Origin: Rhodoluna sp.
GTDB lineage: Bacteria > Actinomycetota > Actinomycetes > Actinomycetales > Microbacteriaceae
NCBI RefSeq assembly: GCF_024639375.1
Contig: NZ_JAHEIM010000004.1
Span: 1 to 64,000 of the forward strand
Reading direction: 5' to 3'
DNA length: 64,000 nucleotides
This document shows positions 34,976 to 42,521 of this stretch, piece after piece. The notes beneath the pieces are model-generated. The model searched no databases. It saw only the letters and a list, made by a program, of their open reading frames with translations, and was not told the origin of the DNA. Numbering within the stretch: the first letter of the stretch is position 1; every line of letters begins with the position of its first letter. The position numbers and the translations under genes are program-made.

Positions 34976-36235
34976 ATGACTGAAAGCCAACAGCACGCCA
35001 ATAACCTCGATTCCTGGTCAGGTTCTTATGCTGTTCGAGCGGAAACCCTAGCCGTTTCTGAAGTTCGTGCGCTTTTCTCTGTAGTTTCTCGCCCCGAGGT
35101 AGTTTCGCTTGCCGGTGGCATGCCTTATGTTGCTGCCCTGCCAAACGAACTGCTGCAAAAGTCATACGAAGGCATGATGGCCAAGCGTGGCTTGTTGGCT
35201 ATGCAATATGGCGGCGGCCAGGGTGACCCGGTTCTGCGCGATCAAATTCGTGAACTTATGGCACTCGAAGGCATTTCGAGCTCAATCGAAGACATCGTAA
35301 TTACCACCGGTTCGCAGCACGGCCTCGACTTGCTTTCAGGTTTGTTCTTGGATGAGGGAGATGTGGTTTTGGCCGAAGGCCCAAGCTACGTTGGCGCGCT
35401 AGGAATCTTCAACCACTACGAAGCTCACGTGGAACATGTTTACACCGACTCGGATGGCATGTCTCCCGAAGCTCTCGAAGAAGCAATCGAGCGAATGAAA
35501 AAAGCCGGTCGCACAATCAAGTTCCTTTACTTGGTAACTAACTTTGCAAACCCATCCGGAGTGACTCTCTCTGCAGAGCGCCGCCCTCGCATTCTTGAAA
35601 TTTGTCGTCGTCACCACATCCTCGTTGTTGAAGACAACCCATACGGCTTGTTGTACTTCGACAAGCCAGTGCCAGACGCACTTCGTTCGATGGATGAAGA
35701 AGGCGTTGTTTACCTTGGTTCGTTCTCAAAGATTTTGGTTCCAGGTTTCCGCATTGGTTATGTGTTGGCTCCGCCAGCAATTCGCGACAAAATGGTGCTC
35801 GCAAACGAGTCAGCAATTTTGTGCCCAAGTTCCTTTGGCCAAATGATGATCAGCGAATATCTTTCGAACGCCGATTGGAAGGGTCAGATCGATACCTTCC
35901 GCGGTGTCTACCGCGAGCGTCGCGATGCTGCTTTGGATGCGATGGCTGAATACTTGCCGAATCTAGAAACAACTCGCCCTGATGGCGGTTTCTATCTTTG
36001 GGTTACTTTGCCTGAAGGCATCGACTCAAAAGCAATGTTGCCGTTGGCGGTTAAAGAACTCGTTGCTTACACACCGGGTACCGCGTTCTATGGTGATGGC
36101 ACTGGCCACAACAAACTTCGTGTGTGTTATTCATATCCAACTCCTGAGAACATCAAGATTGGAATTAAACGCCTTGCAAATGTAATTAATTTGCAAACCG
36201 AGTTATTAGAAACCTTCACAAAAAAGGCGCACTGA
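34976..36235 (+). CDS. PLP-dependent class I/II aminotransferase
   Basis: 419 aa. Features: VSLAGGMPYVAALP, TTGSQHGLDLLSGLFLDEGD, NFANPSGVTLS, VVEDNPYGLLYFD and the PLP-lysine motif YLGSFSKILVPGFRIGY. It resembles the catalytic part of MocR/LysN-type aminotransferases (2-aminoadipate, valine or aromatic amino-acid type) but has no GntR domain. It precedes a D-Ala-D-Ala ligase-like gene with the same orientation, a pair commonly seen next to parB in Microbacteriaceae, suggesting a link to cell-wall amino-acid supply (inference). Confidence 0.88.
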   Translation: MTESQQHANNLDSWSGSYAVRAETLAVSEVRALFSVVSRPEVVSLAGGMPYVAALPNELLQKSYEGMMAKRGLLAMQYGGGQGDPVLRDQIRELMALEGISSSIEDIVITTGSQHGLDLLSGLFLDEGDVVLAEGPSYVGALGIFNHYEAHVEHVYTDSDGMSPEALEEAIERMKKAGRTIKFLYLVTNFANPSGVTLSAERRPRILEICRRHHILVVEDNPYGLLYFDKPVPDALRSMDEEGVVYLGSFSKILVPGFRIGYVLAPPAIRDKMVLANESAILCPSSFGQMMISEYLSNADWKGQIDTFRGVYRERRDAALDAMAEYLPNLETTRPDGGFYLWVTLPEGIDSKAMLPLAVKELVAYTPGTAFYGDGTGHNKLRVCYSYPTPENIKIGIKRLANVINLQTELLETFTKKAH

Positions 36236-36236
36236 A

Positions 36237-37208
36237 ATGATTCCTAAGGGCAAAGGCTCAGCGAAACTAAAGATTCAAGTTCTCGCCGGTGGAATTTCTC
36301 ACGAACGTGACATCTCGCTCAAGTCAGGTCGTCGAGTTGCAGATGCACTCACTGACTTTGGTGCAACTGTTGTAATTCGTGAACCAGATCACAACTTGTT
36401 GGCGAACATTAAAAAAGATAAGCCCGATGTGATTTTTCCGTGCTTGCACGGTGCCAGCGGTGAAGACGGCGCACTGCGCGACATCCTTGCGTTGACTGGG
36501 GTTCCGTTCGTTGGTGCAACTGCTGCGTCTGCACGACTTACTTGGGATAAATCAATTGCAAAAATTTTGGTGAGCAAGTCAGGTGTGCAAACACCGGCAT
36601 CAATCACTTTGCCAAAAGAAACTTTCCGCGAGCTTGATGCAGAAACAGTTTTGAAAACTGTAAGTGCTGCAATGACTTTTCCTGTTGTTGTAAAACCTGC
36701 ACGTAGTGGTTCTGCGCAGGGTGTAACAATTGTTAAAACGCTTGGCGAACTTAATCGCGCAATGATCGACGCCTATGTTTATTGCGATGTTGCCATCATC
36801 GAAAAATTTGTTGAAGGTTGCGAACTTGCAATCAGCATCATCGACTTGGGTGCTGGCCCAATTGCATTGCCTGCAATTGAGATTGAACCGGTTGCTGGCA
36901 ACTACGGATACGACGAGCGCTACACCGCAGGAGAAACAAATTTCTATGTTCCTGCGCGTTTGCCAAAAGCACAACTTGATCGCTCTGCAAAAACTGCAAT
37001 CTTGGTGCACGAAGCTCTTGGCTTGCGTCACCTAAGCCGCATCGATTTGATTGTCGACAATAAGGGAACCGCGTGGTTCCTTGAGGCGAATGTAATGCCT
37101 GGTCTAACCGAAACTTCATTGTTACCGCAGTCGGTAACTGCAAACGGCAATTCGCTTGGTGAGGTTTATTACTCAATCGCAGAAGCTGCGCTTCGCGGTC
37201 GCGGTTAA
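36237..37208 (+). CDS. D-alanine--D-alanine ligase family ATP-grasp protein
   Basis: 323 aa with the Ddl pattern: VLAGGISHERDISLKSGRRV, FPCLHGASGEDGALRDILAL, GVPFVGATAASARLTWDKS, PVVVKPARSGSAQGVTIV and RIDLIVDNKGTAWFLEANVMPGL (metal and ATP ligands). Slightly shorter than standard Ddl (about 350-370 aa). Starts 1 nt after the aminotransferase stop. Whether it is the main Ddl or a second copy cannot be said from this window. Codons are somewhat AT-rich compared with neighbours. Confidence 0.85.
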   Translation: MIPKGKGSAKLKIQVLAGGISHERDISLKSGRRVADALTDFGATVVIREPDHNLLANIKKDKPDVIFPCLHGASGEDGALRDILALTGVPFVGATAASARLTWDKSIAKILVSKSGVQTPASITLPKETFRELDAETVLKTVSAAMTFPVVVKPARSGSAQGVTIVKTLGELNRAMIDAYVYCDVAIIEKFVEGCELAISIIDLGAGPIALPAIEIEPVAGNYGYDERYTAGETNFYVPARLPKAQLDRSAKTAILVHEALGLRHLSRIDLIVDNKGTAWFLEANVMPGLTETSLLPQSVTANGNSLGEVYYSIAEAALRGRG

Positions 37209-37214
37209 AAACTT

Positions 37215-38171
37215 TTAGTTTTTGTTATTCAGTTCCGCAAGAATGCGGTGAAGGTCACCAACGGTGGCAAAGTCAATTTGAATCTGCCCCTTCTTTTTGC
37301 CAAGCACAATGTTGACCTTGGTGTTTAGTCGGTCACTCAGTTGTTCTGCGAATTCTTTTAGTGCGTCTTGGCGACCACCGGCGGTGACTGTTGCTTTGCC
37401 AGGTTTTTTGTTTTCTGGGCGGTCAAGAGCAACTAGCTCTTCAAGCGAACGAACCGAAAGTCCTTCGTTGATAACTTTGTTGGCCAACGCTTCCATGCGC
37501 TCTGGTGCTTCGATGCTCAACAACGCACGTGCGTGACCAGCACTCAGCACACCAGCTGCAACTTTCTTTTGCACAGCAATTGGCAACTTCAACAAACGAA
37601 TGGTGTTGGTGATCTGTGGGCGTGAGCGACCAATCTTGGTGGCCAACTGGTCTTGGGTGATGCCAAAGTCGCTCAACATTTGTTGGTAGGCGCTGGCTTC
37701 TTCAAGCGGGTTTAGGTTTGCGCGGTGAATGTTTTCGAGCAAGGCATCGCGAAGCATGTTGTCATCGGCAGTTTCACGAATAACCGCAGGAATCTTCTTT
37801 AGTCCAGCGGCCTTTGAAGCGCGCAAACGGCGCTCACCCATGATCAGTTCGTATTTTTGTTCACCAAGTGAACGAACTACGATCGGCTGTAGCACGCCGA
37901 ATTCGGTAACTGAGTGCACTAACTCGGCGAATGCCTCTGGCTCAAAGACTGAGCGAGGCTGCTGAGGGTTTGGAACGATTGAATCAACGTCTAGGTGACC
38001 AAAACGAGTGCCTGGGATGTCAACTAGGCCAGATTCAGCAGGTGCCGATTCGGCATCTGGTTGGCCAGGAGCGTTAAAAAATACGTCAATTGGGCGTTCG
38101 CTGGGCACCGAAGAGGTTGGAATTAGCGCGCCGATACCTCGACCGAGACCAACTTTCTTTTTATCTGCCAT
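37215..38171 (-). CDS. parB: chromosome partitioning protein ParB
   Basis: 318-aa CTP-dependent DNA clamp loaded at parS. Regions: MADKKKVGLGRGIGALIP (ParA-contact N-terminus), VDSIVPNPQQPRSVFEPEA, the CTPase motif GERRLRASKAAG, the HTH ITQDQLATKIGRSRPQITNT and a C-terminal dimerisation segment. The start ATG 38171 has GGGAG upstream and lies within the last codons of parA (11-nt overlap). Two parS sites lie nearby (39069, 39864). Confidence 0.97.
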   Translation of the reverse strand: MADKKKVGLGRGIGALIPTSSVPSERPIDVFFNAPGQPDAESAPAESGLVDIPGTRFGHLDVDSIVPNPQQPRSVFEPEAFAELVHSVTEFGVLQPIVVRSLGEQKYELIMGERRLRASKAAGLKKIPAVIRETADDNMLRDALLENIHRANLNPLEEASAYQQMLSDFGITQDQLATKIGRSRPQITNTIRLLKLPIAVQKKVAAGVLSAGHARALLSIEAPERMEALANKVINEGLSVRSLEELVALDRPENKKPGKATVTAGGRQDALKEFAEQLSDRLNTKVNIVLGKKKGQIQIDFATVGDLHRILAELNNKN

Positions 38172-39054
38172 GCTGTGCTCCCTTATTTGCAATTTCAATT
38201 GCCGCTTCAAGATAGGCAATTGAGCCTGGCGAAGACGGTTCGTGCGTGATTACGGTGCGACCAAAGCTCGGTGCCTCAGAAACGCGAACATTTCTTGGGA
38301 TAATCGCATCCAAAGTTTGGGCAGGAAAATGCTCTCGCACATCTGCGACAACTTGGCTAGCCAACTTGGTGCGTGAGTCATACATGGTCAAAAGAATGGT
38401 TGAAAGCACCAATTCGGGGTTCAAAGAGGCCTGAATGCGCTCAATGTTACGCAGAAGTTGAGAAAGTCCCTCAAGTGCGTAGTACTCACATTGAATCGGC
38501 AAAAGCACTTCGGTGGCCGCAACAAACGCATTTACGGTCAAAAGTCCAAGGCTAGGTGGGCAGTCAATCAGCACATAATCGACGTTGCCTTGAATTGAAG
38601 CAAGGTAGGTGTGCAGGGCGTTCTTCAAAAGTGCGTGCCACTGCAGCTGTTCTATCGAGGTTACGATCTCGATTTCGGCACCGGCAAGGTCAATGGTTGC
38701 CGGCACGACGGTGATTTTGTCATCCTCGGTGCTCTTTTGAACCACCTCGGCCATTGGCTTGCCCTCGGTTAGAACCTCATAAATACCCGGGATGCCTTCG
38801 TGGTGGGCTACGCCCAGCGCAGTTGAAGCGTTACCCTGTGGGTCAAGGTCGATAACCAAAACCTTCATGCCCTTTACGGCTAGTGCCGCGGCAAGGTTCA
38901 CGGTTGAAGTGGTCTTACCCACTCCTCCCTTTTGGTTAGAAACCGAGATGATGCGAGTGCGACCTGGCTTTGGCGGGGTTTGCTCGCGAATGGCGGCTAG
39001 GCGACGAGTGCTATCGGCTAGTTCGCGGTGAATTGGGCTTGATTCAAAGTTCAT
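38161..39054 (-). CDS. parA: chromosome partitioning ATPase ParA
   Basis: 297 aa deviant Walker-type ATPase: ISVSNQKGGVGKTTSTVNLAAALA (signature lysine in KGGVGKTT), VLVIDLDPQGNASTALGV and LIDCPPSLGLLTVNAF. Moves ParB-parS complexes and polar origin regions. The ATG at 39054 overlaps the stop of a 54-codon small ORF as ATGA. In mycobacteria the residues VSRETS, encoded by a parS, form part of the ParA N-terminus; here they are in that separate small ORF. Confidence 0.96.
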   Translation of the reverse strand: MNFESSPIHRELADSTRRLAAIREQTPPKPGRTRIISVSNQKGGVGKTTSTVNLAAALAVKGMKVLVIDLDPQGNASTALGVAHHEGIPGIYEVLTEGKPMAEVVQKSTEDDKITVVPATIDLAGAEIEIVTSIEQLQWHALLKNALHTYLASIQGNVDYVLIDCPPSLGLLTVNAFVAATEVLLPIQCEYYALEGLSQLLRNIERIQASLNPELVLSTILLTMYDSRTKLASQVVADVREHFPAQTLDAIIPRNVRVSEAPSFGRTVITHEPSSPGSIAYLEAAIEIANKGAQHGR

Positions 39055-39215
39055 TCGCCGGCTCCAGATGTTTCACGTGAAACTACGCCTTGCCAGCCGG
39101 TTGGCTCTGGGCTGGTTTCTAGGCGATCGTTGGGGTAACCCAGGCCTGAAACCACGGTAGGTGCGGTGACCGAAGACTTTTCAGCCTCAGATGTGGTGCT
39201 ATTTTGCTCGGTCAA
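39051..39215 (-). CDS. small ORF coupled to parA, containing parS in frame
   Basis: 54 codons from TTG 39215 (LTEQNSTTSEAEKSSVTAPT ... ending SRETSGAGE). GGAG lies 6 nt before the TTG, and an in-frame stop is just upstream. The peptide is hydrophilic, Ser/Thr/Glu-rich and probably disordered. GVVSRETS is encoded by the parS site. Its TGA overlaps the parA ATG, so it may act as a translational-coupling leader or be a detached ParA N-terminal extension. Real translation is not proven. Confidence 0.5.
   Translation of the reverse strand: MTEQNSTTSEAEKSSVTAPTVVSGLGYPNDRLETSPEPTGWQGVVSRETSGAGE
39069..39084. promoter_or_regulatory. parS site 1
   Basis: TGTTTCACGTGAAACT matches the ParB-binding consensus TGTTTCACGTGAAACA at 15 of 16 positions. 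It lies upstream of parA, within the small ORF, about 4.9 kb from oriC. Confidence 0.93.
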
Positions 39216-39242
39216 CGACTACTCCAATAGAACTTTGAATGC

Positions 39243-39899
39243 TCAGACTAGCCTAGTTCGCACAACGCGAGTTGGCTCCTCTAAGAACTCTGCCCCGGTG
39301 AACACAATCTCAAAACTTTGGATGTCGAGCTTCTTCTGAAGCCTCTTTGAGTCTTCGATTTCTTCTGCTGCCTTCGAGCCCTTGAGGGCGATGATTTCAC
39401 CACTGTGGCGAGTCAACGGCACAGTCATTTTCAAAAGATTAGGCAAGGCCGAAACGGCTCGGGCTGTCACGATGTCAAAGGCATCGCCAACTTCTTCGGC
39501 ACGTGCACGCAATACGCGAACATTCTTCAAGCCAAGTGCCTCAACCTGTTCAATCAGCCAGTTGGAACGGCGTTCCATCGGTTCAATCAGGGTGAAATGG
39601 GCGTTTGGCTGGGCAATGGCCATTGGAATTCCAGGTAATCCGGCACCCGAACCAACATCAGCAACTTCTTTGCCGTCGGCAACCAGTTCAGCAACTACGG
39701 CCGAGTTGAGAATGTGGCGGGTCCAGAGTTTTGGCATTTCGCGAGGGCCAAGCAGGCCCAGCTCATCGCCGTCGCGAACCAAGGCCGCGGCGTATCCCCT
39801 GGCCTGGTCGATGCCGGCGCCAAAAATAGCTGCGGCAACGGCAGGCTCGGCTTCTACTGAAAATGTTTCACGTGGAACATTCTCAAGTTGCTCGTTCAA
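39243..39899 (-). CDS. rsmG: 16S rRNA (guanine-N7) methyltransferase RsmG (GidB)
   Basis: 218 aa. Features: VADVGSGAGLPGIPMAIAQP (SAM-binding), EPMERRSNWLIEQVEALGL, VTARAVSALPNLLKMTVPL and EIIALKGSKAAEEI. Methylates G527 of 16S rRNA near the streptomycin site. The start is a TTG at 39899, 9 nt after the jag stop. The N-terminus MNEQLENVPRETFSVEAEP contains residues VPRET encoded by a parS site. Confidence 0.93.
   Translation of the reverse strand: MNEQLENVPRETFSVEAEPAVAAAIFGAGIDQARGYAAALVRDGDELGLLGPREMPKLWTRHILNSAVVAELVADGKEVADVGSGAGLPGIPMAIAQPNAHFTLIEPMERRSNWLIEQVEALGLKNVRVLRARAEEVGDAFDIVTARAVSALPNLLKMTVPLTRHSGEIIALKGSKAAEEIEDSKRLQKKLDIQSFEIVFTGAEFLEEPTRVVRTRLV
39864..39879. promoter_or_regulatory. 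parS site 2, inside rsmG
   Basis: TGTTTCACGTGGAACA is a full-length parS variant (TGTTYCACGTGRAACA). It lies in the first codons of rsmG, encoding NVPRET on the minus strand, about 4.1 kb from oriC and 0.8 kb from parS 1. Confidence 0.95.
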
Positions 39900-39908
39900 T
39901 TTGAGCTA

Positions 39909-40406
39909 CTAGGCAGGCTTGATAACGATGTGACGGTCGCGACCTTCACCCTCAGACTCAGACACTAGGCCAGCCTCAGAGATGATGTCGTGCACGATCT
40001 TGCGCTCGTATGAAGACATTGGCTTCATAGGAATCTGCTCGCCGGTGTCTTTTACCTTGGCAATTAGCTTGTTTACGATGCGGGTAAGCTCGTCAACACG
40101 CGCTTGGCGTGAGCCACCAACATCCAAGATCAAGCGGCTAAAGCTGGTGGTTTTCACCTGAACAGCCAAACGGGTCAGTTCCTGCAAGGCCTCAACGGTC
40201 TCTGGGTCAGAGATCACGCGAAGGTTGCTCTCGCCATTGGCAGTGATTTCTAGGTAAGCGCGGCCCTGACGAACGTCAATCTCGATGTCGCCATCAAGGT
40301 CAAAGATGTCTAGCAGTTCTTCTAGGTAGTCAGCGGCGATGTCGCCTTCTTCTTCGAGAGCCTTCACTGATTCGGCCTCGGTTGGCTTTACTTCTGCTTC
40401 AGTCAT
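39909..40406 (-). CDS. jag: Jag/KhpB-type RNA-binding protein (KH and R3H domains)
   Basis: 165 aa: an acidic N-terminus, a KH-like domain around LEELLDIFDLDGDIEIDVRQGRAYLEITA, and an R3H domain with GGSRQARVDELTRIVNKLIA and MSSYERKIVHDIISEAGLVSES. KhpB proteins bind many mRNAs with KhpA and affect cell elongation. Lies between rsmG and yidC, 6 nt after yidC, as is standard. Confidence 0.93.
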   Translation of the reverse strand: MTEAEVKPTEAESVKALEEEGDIAADYLEELLDIFDLDGDIEIDVRQGRAYLEITANGESNLRVISDPETVEALQELTRLAVQVKTTSFSRLILDVGGSRQARVDELTRIVNKLIAKVKDTGEQIPMKPMSSYERKIVHDIISEAGLVSESEGEGRDRHIVIKPA

Positions 40407-40412
40407 TTGGTC

Positions 40413-41378
40413 CTACTTCTTGCGTGGGGTTGGCTTTTTGGCGGTAGTTGGCGCCTTTGCGCGAGCTTTGCCTACCGGCTGGGTGCGTTGGCGAGGCTTG
40501 GCCTCTTCAATTTCTTCGGGGGTTGGCTCAGCTGCAACCGGCAATTTGCCTCGCTTTGCCAAACGGGCCTCGCGGGCTTTGTGTGCCTCTGATCCGGGGG
40601 TTGGCATGTTGCGAATAACCAAGAACTGCTGACCCATGGTCCAGAAGTTCGAGGCTAGCCAGTAGAACATAACGCCAAGAGGGAATGAAATACCTGAAAC
40701 CGCGAAGATCAAAGGAAATACGTAAAGCATGATCTTTTGGGTCTGCATGTATTGCGAGGTAGCCACATCAGGGTTCTGGTTCTTAGCAATGATCTGACGC
40801 TGGGTAATGAACTGAGAAACGGTCATTGCGATGATCATTACCGCGGCCAAAATCTTCACTTCGAGCAAATCGCTGCTCAAGAAGGTTGCCTTTAGGGGAG
40901 CCCCAAACAGGTCTGAGCTAGCGAACTGCTGAGCAAGCTGCAGGTTCATTAGGCCCACGCCGCCCTTGCCAGTGGTGATTGAGTGCTGGGCATCGTTCAA
41001 AACAAAGAACAAACCAGAGAAAATCGGCATCTGGATAAGCAGTGGCAAGCATGAGCTCAAAGGGTTTGACCCGGTGCGCTTGTATAGCTCCATCTGCTCT
41101 TTGGCAAACTTCTCGCGAGAATCGCGGTCGGTCTTGCCCTTGTATTTAGCCTGCAACTTCTTTAGCTCTGGCTGGGCAGTGAGCATGTTGCGCTGAGACT
41201 TGATCTGCTTCACGAAAATCGGAATCAGAGCTGCACGAACCACAATGGTCAAGCCGATGATGGCAAGCACCCAGGTGATGCCTGCGGATGGGTCCATCCC
41301 AAGAATCGTGAATAGCTGGTGGAAAGCCACCAAAATAAACTCAATGACCCACTTGATAGGCCATAACAGATCTGGCAT
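40413..41378 (-). CDS. yidC: membrane protein insertase YidC
   Basis: 321 aa of the Gram-positive-type YidC/Oxa1 family with five TM segments: GMDPSAGITWVLAIIGLTIVVRAALIPIFVKQIKSQRNM, MELYKRTGSNPLSSCLPLLIQMPIFSGLF and GVMFYWLASNFWTMGQQFLV. The C-terminus is a long basic Lys/Arg/Pro/Ala tail (QRTQPVGKARAKAPTTAKKP) that could contact ribosomes. No lipobox. Part of rpmH-rnpA-yidD-yidC-jag-rsmG. Confidence 0.96.
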   Translation of the reverse strand: MPDLLWPIKWVIEFILVAFHQLFTILGMDPSAGITWVLAIIGLTIVVRAALIPIFVKQIKSQRNMLTAQPELKKLQAKYKGKTDRDSREKFAKEQMELYKRTGSNPLSSCLPLLIQMPIFSGLFFVLNDAQHSITTGKGGVGLMNLQLAQQFASSDLFGAPLKATFLSSDLLEVKILAAVMIIAMTVSQFITQRQIIAKNQNPDVATSQYMQTQKIMLYVFPLIFAVSGISFPLGVMFYWLASNFWTMGQQFLVIRNMPTPGSEAHKAREARLAKRGKLPVAAEPTPEEIEEAKPRQRTQPVGKARAKAPTTAKKPTPRKK

Positions 41379-41381
41379 TTA

Positions 41382-41684
41382 CTAACCCTTCTTAAGGTTT
41401 GGAACTACAAAGCCACTCTCGGTCACCCGAAAATAACCCGAACCTGGTTTTACCTCGTCGACGCCACCTTGCGACCACGGGTTACAACGCAGAATGCGAA
41501 AGACAGTCATGACCGCCCCAGCAACTACACCGTGCTGTTGAAATTGACCCAAGCCATACGCAGAACAACTCGGATAGTACCGACAGACATCACCGTATAG
41601 AGGTGAAATCAATTTGCGATATAACAAGAGAAACCCAACAACTAAGTTTCTTGGTGCCAGCCAAAGCCAAACCAAAAGGTTCAT
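41382..41684 (-). CDS. yidD: membrane protein insertion efficiency factor YidD
   Basis: 100 aa: [34 protein letters not shown] and [16 protein letters not shown] are the conserved YidD cysteine motif region. A hydrophobic or amphipathic N-terminus gives membrane association. The ATG overlaps the rnpA stop (ATGA). Confidence 0.95.
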   Translation of the reverse strand: MNLLVWLWLAPRNLVVGFLLLYRKLISPLYGDVCRYYPSCSAYGLGQFQQHGVVAGAVMTVFRILRCNPWSQGGVDEVKPGSGYFRVTESGFVVPNLKKG

Positions 41685-42031
41685 GCCTTGACTCCCTTTT
41701 GAACCGCGGCTCGCACCGCTGTTCTAAGTTCTTCTCGAAGTGTAATCCAGTCTGATTCAGCGGCCCCGGGTAGAGCCCTGACTACAACTGACACCTCACC
41801 TGTTAACTCGGTTAACAGGGTTCTGGCTGCTTCGCGCAATCGACGCTTTACAAGGTTTCGTCTGACTGCACCGCCCACCGTCTTTGCCACCACAAAACCA
41901 AAGCGGGCCTGAGGCTGGGCCTCATCCCGCTTTAGGTAGATGACTAGGTGTTCTGAGCTGATCTTGCGGCCCAACTTCATGGTCGAACGAAAGTCGTCTG
42001 CTTTAGTCAGACGGTTTTCGCGGGCCAACAT
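41681..42031 (-). CDS. rnpA: ribonuclease P protein component
   Basis: 116 aa: [23 protein letters not shown] and the RNR motif region [20 protein letters not shown]. Basic protein that helps the RNase P RNA process tRNA precursors. Sits 27 nt after rpmH and overlaps yidD. Confidence 0.95.
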   Translation of the reverse strand: MLARENRLTKADDFRSTMKLGRKISSEHLVIYLKRDEAQPQARFGFVVAKTVGGAVRRNLVKRRLREAARTLLTELTGEVSVVVRALPGAAESDWITLREELRTAVRAAVQKGVKA

Positions 42032-42058
42032 AGTTGACGGCCGAGTTCAGGGCTCGAA

Positions 42059-42196
42059 TTAAGCAGAAAGCTCTGCGCGACCCTTGCGACGACGAGCACC
42101 AAGGATGGCGCGGCCGGCGCGGGTTGCCATGCGTGCACGGAAGCCGTGAGTCTTCGCACGACGACGGACGTTAGGTTGGAAAGTACGCTTCGACAT
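42059..42196 (-). CDS. rpmH: 50S ribosomal protein L34
   Basis: 45 aa: [20 protein letters not shown] then [20 protein letters not shown] and AELSA. Classic dnaA-neighbour gene, first in the rpmH-rnpA-yidD-yidC-jag-rsmG unit. The start is ATG 42196. A 26-codon upstream in-frame extension covers the promoter and is rejected. Confidence 0.97.
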   Translation of the reverse strand: MSKRTFQPNVRRRAKTHGFRARMATRAGRAILGARRRKGRAELSA

Positions 42197-42252
42197 GATT
42201 ATCTCCGTAGAAAATTTTGGGCCTGCGTCAACAAGTGCAGGACAACCTGTTA

Positions 42253-42282
42253 AACCTACGGCAACACTGGCCAATCGGTCAA
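42253..42282 (-). promoter_or_regulatory. rpmH promoter
   Basis: Minus-strand TTGACC at 42277-42282 and TAGGTT at 42253-42258, spacer 18 nt. It lies about 55 bp upstream of the rpmH ATG. Confidence 0.65.
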
Positions 42283-42422
42283 GTTAAAAACCCTAAATAA
42301 TAACCTCGGATATTTAGCGACGCCTCGAAGACACGCTGCATTAATTTGCATATTGACCCGCTAGTTGTGTTGAATCAGAGGATGCCAATCGCTTACAGGC
42401 GAAGTGGCGTTTGGGGATAGTG

Positions 42423-42465
42423 TTATCCACAAGTTCTCCACATGGTGGATAACCATGTGGAGAAC
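42423..42465. promoter_or_regulatory. DnaA boxes and 14-bp inverted repeat upstream of dnaA
   Basis: TTATCCACA at 42423-42431 is an exact DnaA box. It is followed by GTTCTCCACATGGT-GGATA-ACCATGTGGAGAAC (42433-42465), a perfect 14+14 bp inverted repeat with a 5-bp centre. The arms contain box-like TTCTCCACA and TGTGGAGAA, and GGTGGATAA spans the centre, so up to four DnaA-like boxes converge here, about 57-99 bp before the dnaA ATG. Likely the autoregulatory site. Confidence 0.75.
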
Positions 42466-42521
42466 TGCACTAGGGTAATAAAACAAAGGGCAACCGCCCA
42501 GGGGAAGACATAGGCGTTTCG

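Larger units (their letters stand above)
42197..42521. other. rpmH-dnaA intergenic region
   Basis: 325 bp with divergent promoters and no gene. It holds the rpmH promoter (42253-42282) on the minus strand and the DnaA-box hairpin region (42423-42465) on the dnaA side. A GGGGAAG sequence about 16 nt before the dnaA ATG may be its ribosome site, though it is further away than usual. Confidence 0.7.

Noticed and set aside
37207-37223. AAAAACT-TTT-AGTTTTT between the ddl-like gene and parB
   Set aside because: AT-rich 7-bp stem with low stability; too weak to call a terminator.
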